The notes under the pieces were generated by a model that saw only the letters and a program-made list of their open reading frames with translations, did no database searches and was not told where the DNA came from. A DNA stretch of 64,000 bases from Chalara sp. BL73 (lineage: Eukaryota > Ascomycota > Leotiomycetes > Helotiales): assembly GCA_918026815.1 (NCBI GenBank), contig CAKJVC010000061.1, positions 682,001 to 746,000 on the forward strand, written 5' to 3'. Of this stretch, positions 59,461-64,000 are shown one piece after another; position 1 is the stretch's first letter; every line of letters begins with the position of its first letter. The translations under genes and the position numbers were made by a program.

Positions 59461-62135
59461 GATTTTGAAGTTGGAACTCAAGAGCTCTTTCATTTGTATT
59501 TGCGAACTACTGGACATAGTCGGAGCTGACCTAGATTCATTAATTAAAAGTGCCAGTAGCAGATATCAGTATCCTCGACCATTGTCGCGTTTCTCCTAAG
59601 AACTGCGGATTCTATTATTGTTCCTTGAACTTATTATACGGGCATCACACTTACTTTGTCGCTCTATCTCACTTTCCTACTACATTCTATCTCTGTCTCT
59701 TCTCCATCACCGCATCAATTTCCACCAGAAATCTATATTTTAGCCACAGTCAGAGCCAAACTCTACTAGTACAACAACCTTCCAATAACCCTAATCATCA
59801 ATACGGACTTAACTGTTTAGTTACTGCGAGAGGCGTTACATGAAGATTTTGAGGCTTTCAAACCTGATATCTTCAACAGGCAATAACTCCATCGCAATTA
59901 CAAAAACACAGGATACTTCCTGAAGTTTCAGGGGGGCAGACTATTAGCAAGGGCAAGAATGCTTGGCGCATCTGAACGTCGAGCTTTGTGCTTATAATCT
60001 GTGAGCCTAAATGCTAGACACATTGGTACCGGTGTTTTCGCACAGAGCAAATTTTATGAGTAACAGACTTTCCAGTAGGAAAACGGGTATAATAGTAGTA
60101 CTAATACTATCAAATAGAAAAGGCTTTGTTCTCTATAGCTCAAGCATAACGCAAACAGGAAACTTAGTACAGGAATTTAAAATTCACCCATATAGAAGAA
60201 TTCCGCTGGTTATTCTAAAATTAGATAGGTGCCTATTTTTCAATAGAGAAAGGACATGTTGGTAGGATCTACAATGACATTATTAGCGACACTACAAGTG
60301 CTATTCGCCTACCCGAAAGCGCTGCAAATGTTGCTCAGAAGCATAGCCGGCACGTTTGGTGTGTATAAAAAAACCAGAGAATAGAACTCTAGTTCTTTTA
60401 TTTGATTGTTTAATCGAGTCTTCCACACATATACGGAAGCGGTTAGTTAATTTGGTCCGGTTGTGTTCGGCCGGGAAAATATGGGTTTTCTGAGATCTAG
60501 TCCGGGCAAAATGTCCTATTTATAGACGGTTGATATAATGGTGAAAAGAGTTAAGTTTCACCGTATCGCGTTGCGAATTTCCGGCGCATAAAGAGATCTC
60601 GCTATCTTTCGGTTCAGTATAGCTAGGTCATCCTTTTTAACACGGCGGTACACGTTGTACTTAAGAGGTCCCGAAATACAGGATACTGCGTCTGCCTCAC
60701 CCACTGATCAAAGATGATAACATCCCTGCACTGATTCTAAATAAGACAACCGTTTACACCTTCATTATTACCACTCTTGAGCCCGGATCAGCCGCTTCCG
60801 GGCGCCCTTATATCTCTTATACGTGCCTTCTTGCAGTTTTGATAGAAACTGCCGCATTATAACCAATCTCTCGGGATTGGACAGGACTACTTTGGTCAAG
60901 CTGTAGCGAGACACTTAAATCATTCGCACGATGAAGGTTAAATATAGTGACCTTCTCTTGTATGATAAATGCTCACAACTCCTCAACTGGTCGGGAAAGA
61001 TACTAAGACGGGGTTTCAGCAGCGATTTGAATGCAAGTCCTCTTCTCGGGGTAAGGAACCAGCCCTGCACATATGCGTAAGTCGTGGCCGTGCAGATAGG
61101 TCTCCCATAGCGTCTCGTCTATCCAAGGATCAACGGACCCTATAGCAGCCACTAGGATAAACTGCCTCTGTGCTCTCTGCTACTGCCTATAACTTCTCCG
61201 CTAGGTGCTGCTCTCCAACAGTCGCAAGGAGCGGCGTTTACTGTTCCGTGGTCCAACTACGCAATGAAAAAGCTGAACTGCAACTAATATGACATGTGAC
61301 TTGAGAGAAACGGACAAAGGTAGAAAATCTGACAAAAGACTCGAGCTATAACGACGTTCGTATATGATAGTCTTAACAAGTATAGCTGCTTGCGGAAAGC
61401 GGAAATAAGCTCGCATAGTTTTTCGAAAGCGGCAAGTACACGGCTGCGGCTATTCGGAACATAAGCGGCGCCTAGCTTTATTGTTGCAAAGAGCTAAGTA
61501 CTGGATAGGCGGGCTGGAACAAGATCTGAGGCTGCGAAACTGCCTTGGGCTAGAAGGTTGCTTTTCCCCTTACGCTCGACACAGCCCTTCCCCTCAGCGT
61601 TGGTGATCCGTCGCTATGCGATTCGAACTTGCTAACGGCAGGTGCGGGTAATGGCGGCGGCGTGGATCAGGTTAAAGGAGAGAAGCCTATAACCCTCCAT
61701 AACGTAAGTTGTTAGGGCATTGGTGGGTTGGCTGGCTTTGAAAATTACTCAAATATGCATATAAGTGAATAGAGGAAAGTAAGAAAATGAAAGCTCGGCC
61801 GTCACACTTGTTTGTCTAAATCCGTGGGAGTGAAGGGGTGGCAGAAAACGAGCCAAAAGGAACTCTGCGCGCAGGCGGTGACATGTGGTGTGGGCCGCCA
61901 GCCAATAAGTGGCACGAGAAAGGAAACTGATACAGATTTCCTTTAGGATTACTCTTAGGTTTGGAGTTTAGACACTGGCGTGATGGAAATAAATATATCC
62001 CAGGCCACCTGAAGCCTTTGCACGCTTTAGTCCCAGAACAGCAAAGAAGATGGCGGTGATACTCTTGTAGATACTGCCATACAATGCGTGGCCCATCAGA
62101 GCAATACAGAGCTTCAAGAGGCTGTTATCAAGGCC
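59461..62135. other. Non-coding, 2.7 kb
   Basis: Short ORFs only. Pyrimidine-rich leader-like text at 59650-59780 is not followed by a gene. Nothing else recognised. Confidence 0.45.
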
Positions 62136-62567
62136 TCATTCGTGTTGTTTCCTTGCAGCCGTTGCAGTATTCGAACGCCTGGACTTAGTCCTGTAATGAA
62201 CAACTAGCTGGGCACCCCCTTGAATCGTATCCTCTAGGCTGGTCTTCTGAGCGTCTGTCAGCTGGTATGAAAGCCCCGGCCCTGTATTGCACCACACCCG
62301 CTGATAGATGAAACAAGGCAGCCGTTTCCAGACAGCTTTGCACTTGTTATAGGTCGTCTCTTGCAGCCTGTATTGTAGCGTAAACTCATTGGTTTTGCGT
62401 TTATAAAAGTTGTTGGCAATGTGAAGGTCGAAGACGTTGATCTTGTCTGATTCAATTGACTGGCGCATTGCCTCGATAATCCGATCAAACGATGTCCGAT
62501 GAAGTAGAAGGAGATAGTCGCCTGCATTGGAAAGGTCCGGCAGGTCAAGCAAAGGCAGAAGGTCCAC
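62136..62567 (-). pseudogene. Small fragment resembling a repeated fungal mobile/helicase-associated protein
   Basis: A 143-residue frame contains FTLQYRLQETTYNKCKAVWKR and LPCFIYQRVW. Text of this kind (xVWxRLLCFxYR) is known to me from large repeated fungal proteins linked to mobile or subtelomeric helicase-like genes. Only a short piece is present, without a zinc finger or helicase part. It is called a fragment for that reason. Confidence is low. Confidence 0.35.
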
Positions 62568-63238
62568 ATGGCTGTACGGCTGAAGATAGGATCAAGCCAG
62601 GGAGAGTCCTGCTGGTTATGGAGCTTCACGTTCTGACTTTAGGCTACCTCCTGCATCTTCTGCGCAAGTTCTCTCCTTGCATTGGTCTTGGAGGTCCGGA
62701 GGCGGGAAAGAGACCCCTTGACCAACCTGGAAGTACCGGCAACTATCGCTCGTGTAGAGTGTTTGGCAGGCGATAGGGAAACGTGATCACCTCCATCAGC
62801 CGTCCCTCACTCCTCTCACGGCAAGCCCCCCTGCTGGCTAACACCACAGCAACAAATTATGTACCCACTTACAGTGAGCTCACTTCCTGAATACAAGTGC
62901 GGACCTTCGAAAATGACTAAAGTAGGTGCAACCGGTAAAACCCTTAAAAACAAGCGGTTGAAATAATATTTGGAGAGCTGTATGATATTACTATACGCGC
63001 TTAATAGACGAACTAGGACCCAAGCTTGTCTGCATTATAGCTAAATTAAGGTAACTAAATTACAGCTATGCTAGCAGAAGTCGATAATTGAAATGATCCA
63101 GAATTGTGCTCCTTTCCGTTAAACTAGGTGGCCCAACCAAATAACCGTACAACTCCGAGAATCGCGGGTAATGAGTGAACCGTAAGCTTGGAAATTATTA
63201 GTATGACCAATAGATGACATGTTAATATGACTTACCTT
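62568..63238. other. Intergenic
   Basis: No supported gene. It holds the 3' flank of the secreted-protein gene. Confidence 0.4.
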
Positions 63239-63565
63239 TTATTTCTTGCACCAAAGTCGTTTGTATCCACTCCAGCAACTGGCCCCGTATGAGTTGCAAC
63301 AGTCTGATGAGACCGAGTGGCCATAATTGTGCGGGCGGTCGGCCTGGGCGTCGCAAAAGGTAGCCCAGTCATTATCCTTCGTCCACTGCCACAGAATTCT
63401 GCCCTCATCGTCCGTATCTCCAATGTTGGAGCCCGTTCCGCCACACCCTGGGGAGCTTCCAAACCATTCACAATTCATCTGATTACCCTGATCATCGAAT
63501 TGTAGGCATGACAAGACGCTCGGCACAAGACCTAAGGCGACAGTGGCGACAAGCTTGAATTGCAT
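63239..63565 (-). CDS. Small cysteine-rich secreted protein, 108 aa
   Basis: The start at 63565 was chosen because MQFKLVATVALGLVPSVLS is a textbook signal peptide; the longer frame from 63715 adds a leader that would bury it. The mature protein, beginning near Cys20, has eight cysteines (20, 32, 41, 71, 89, 90, 97 and 106), enough for four disulfides, and is rich in Gly, Asp and Trp. A CC pair and the C-terminal KRLWCKK stand out. The pattern fits fungal small secreted proteins, including effector-like or antimicrobial types, but I recognise no named family. No function is assigned. Confidence 0.7.
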   Translation of the reverse strand: MQFKLVATVALGLVPSVLSCLQFDDQGNQMNCEWFGSSPGCGGTGSNIGDTDDEGRILWQWTKDNDWATFCDAQADRPHNYGHSVSSDCCNSYGASCWSGYKRLWCKK

Positions 63566-64000
63566 GCTTGGAGGTGAGCTGCTAAGATAGTGGATCGTAA
63601 ACTGAAAGGTTGAATTGTAGGATAGCGATAGCGACCAAGAAGGCGTACGGGCAAAAAGCAGGATTATATACTCGACAAATTTACCTCTACGCCTCCCCCA
63701 AAACACAATGCTCATCTGCTAATATAGGAATTCGCATTCGCTATGCAAGGAATCTGTCTTACATTCCATTCAAATGTTCACTAGGAATGCGGTTAGCACA
63801 CGGTTGGTAGTTACATGCCTACGCAAAGGTGGCTTCAAGTAATGCTACTGTAACAAATAAACGTCGCCATGACTGGCCAATAAGACCGGCCCATTGCTGT
63901 GCATGTCTCGGGAGTATCCCCTGGTATAGAGACCCACAACTATGGCTGAAAGTAGGAGACGTGGCTTGTAAACAAATGTTCCCTGGCCGGAGATTGGGCT
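63566..64000. promoter_or_regulatory. Upstream region of the secreted-protein gene
   Basis: No other gene seen up to the window edge. Confidence 0.4.

Noticed and set aside
61600..61680. Possible tRNA-like GATTCGAACT text
   Set aside because: No cloverleaf with acceptor, D and anticodon arms could be drawn.

Overview
The window is chromosomal DNA of a filamentous ascomycete (Pezizomycotina). Genes carry short GT-AG introns of about 47-90 bp, often with CTAAC or CTGAC-like branch sites. The families are typical of such fungi: a Zn2Cys6 regulator, fungal P450s, a LaeA-like methyltransferase, a Gal80-like oxidoreductase and a BCS1-like AAA ATPase relic. Transposon debris with stops that look like C-to-T changes at CAA or TGG codons suggests repeat-induced point mutation (RIP). 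No rRNA, tRNA or CRISPR was recognised.

Layout. 1-5.2 kb: an edge pseudogene, then a 3.4-kb Mutator-like element (MULE) with 150-bp terminal inverted repeats. 6-21 kb: a RidA-like protein, an isocitrate lyase/PEP mutase-superfamily enzyme, a pyruvate decarboxylase-like protein fused in one reading frame to an NmrA/isoflavone-reductase-like domain, an allantoate-permease-type MFS transporter, a Zn2Cys6 regulator and a short-chain dehydrogenase. 19-31 kb: a degenerate belt with two inverted solo LTRs, a Tc1/mariner scrap, a broken ubiquitin-like/C2H2 gene split by a 180-bp dispersed repeat, a hAT scrap and a BCS1 pseudogene. 31-56 kb: a 14-TM MFS exporter, a methyltransferase, a Gal80/Gfo-Idh-MocA oxidoreductase, an Aro3-type DAHP synthase, a phenylalanine ammonia-lyase family MIO enzyme, a cytochrome b5, two P450s and a kinase-like protein. 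56-64 kb: mostly non-coding, with an F-box-like protein, a small fragment and a cysteine-rich secreted protein.

How the genes may work together (inference). DAHP synthase, MIO ammonia-lyase or aminomutase, 2-keto acid decarboxylase-reductase fusion, P450s with a nearby b5, methyltransferase, oxidoreductases, exporter and Zn2Cys6 regulator look like a secondary-metabolite cluster fed by the shikimate pathway. No PKS, NRPS or terpene synthase lies in the window, so the backbone could be a small phenylalanine or phenylpyruvate-derived molecule. Five gene pairs are divergent and share promoters. The degenerate belt at 19-31 kb may divide two separate loci or lie inside one. Intron coordinates come from reading splice signals and protein continuity by eye, and family calls from motif recognition; no database search was run.
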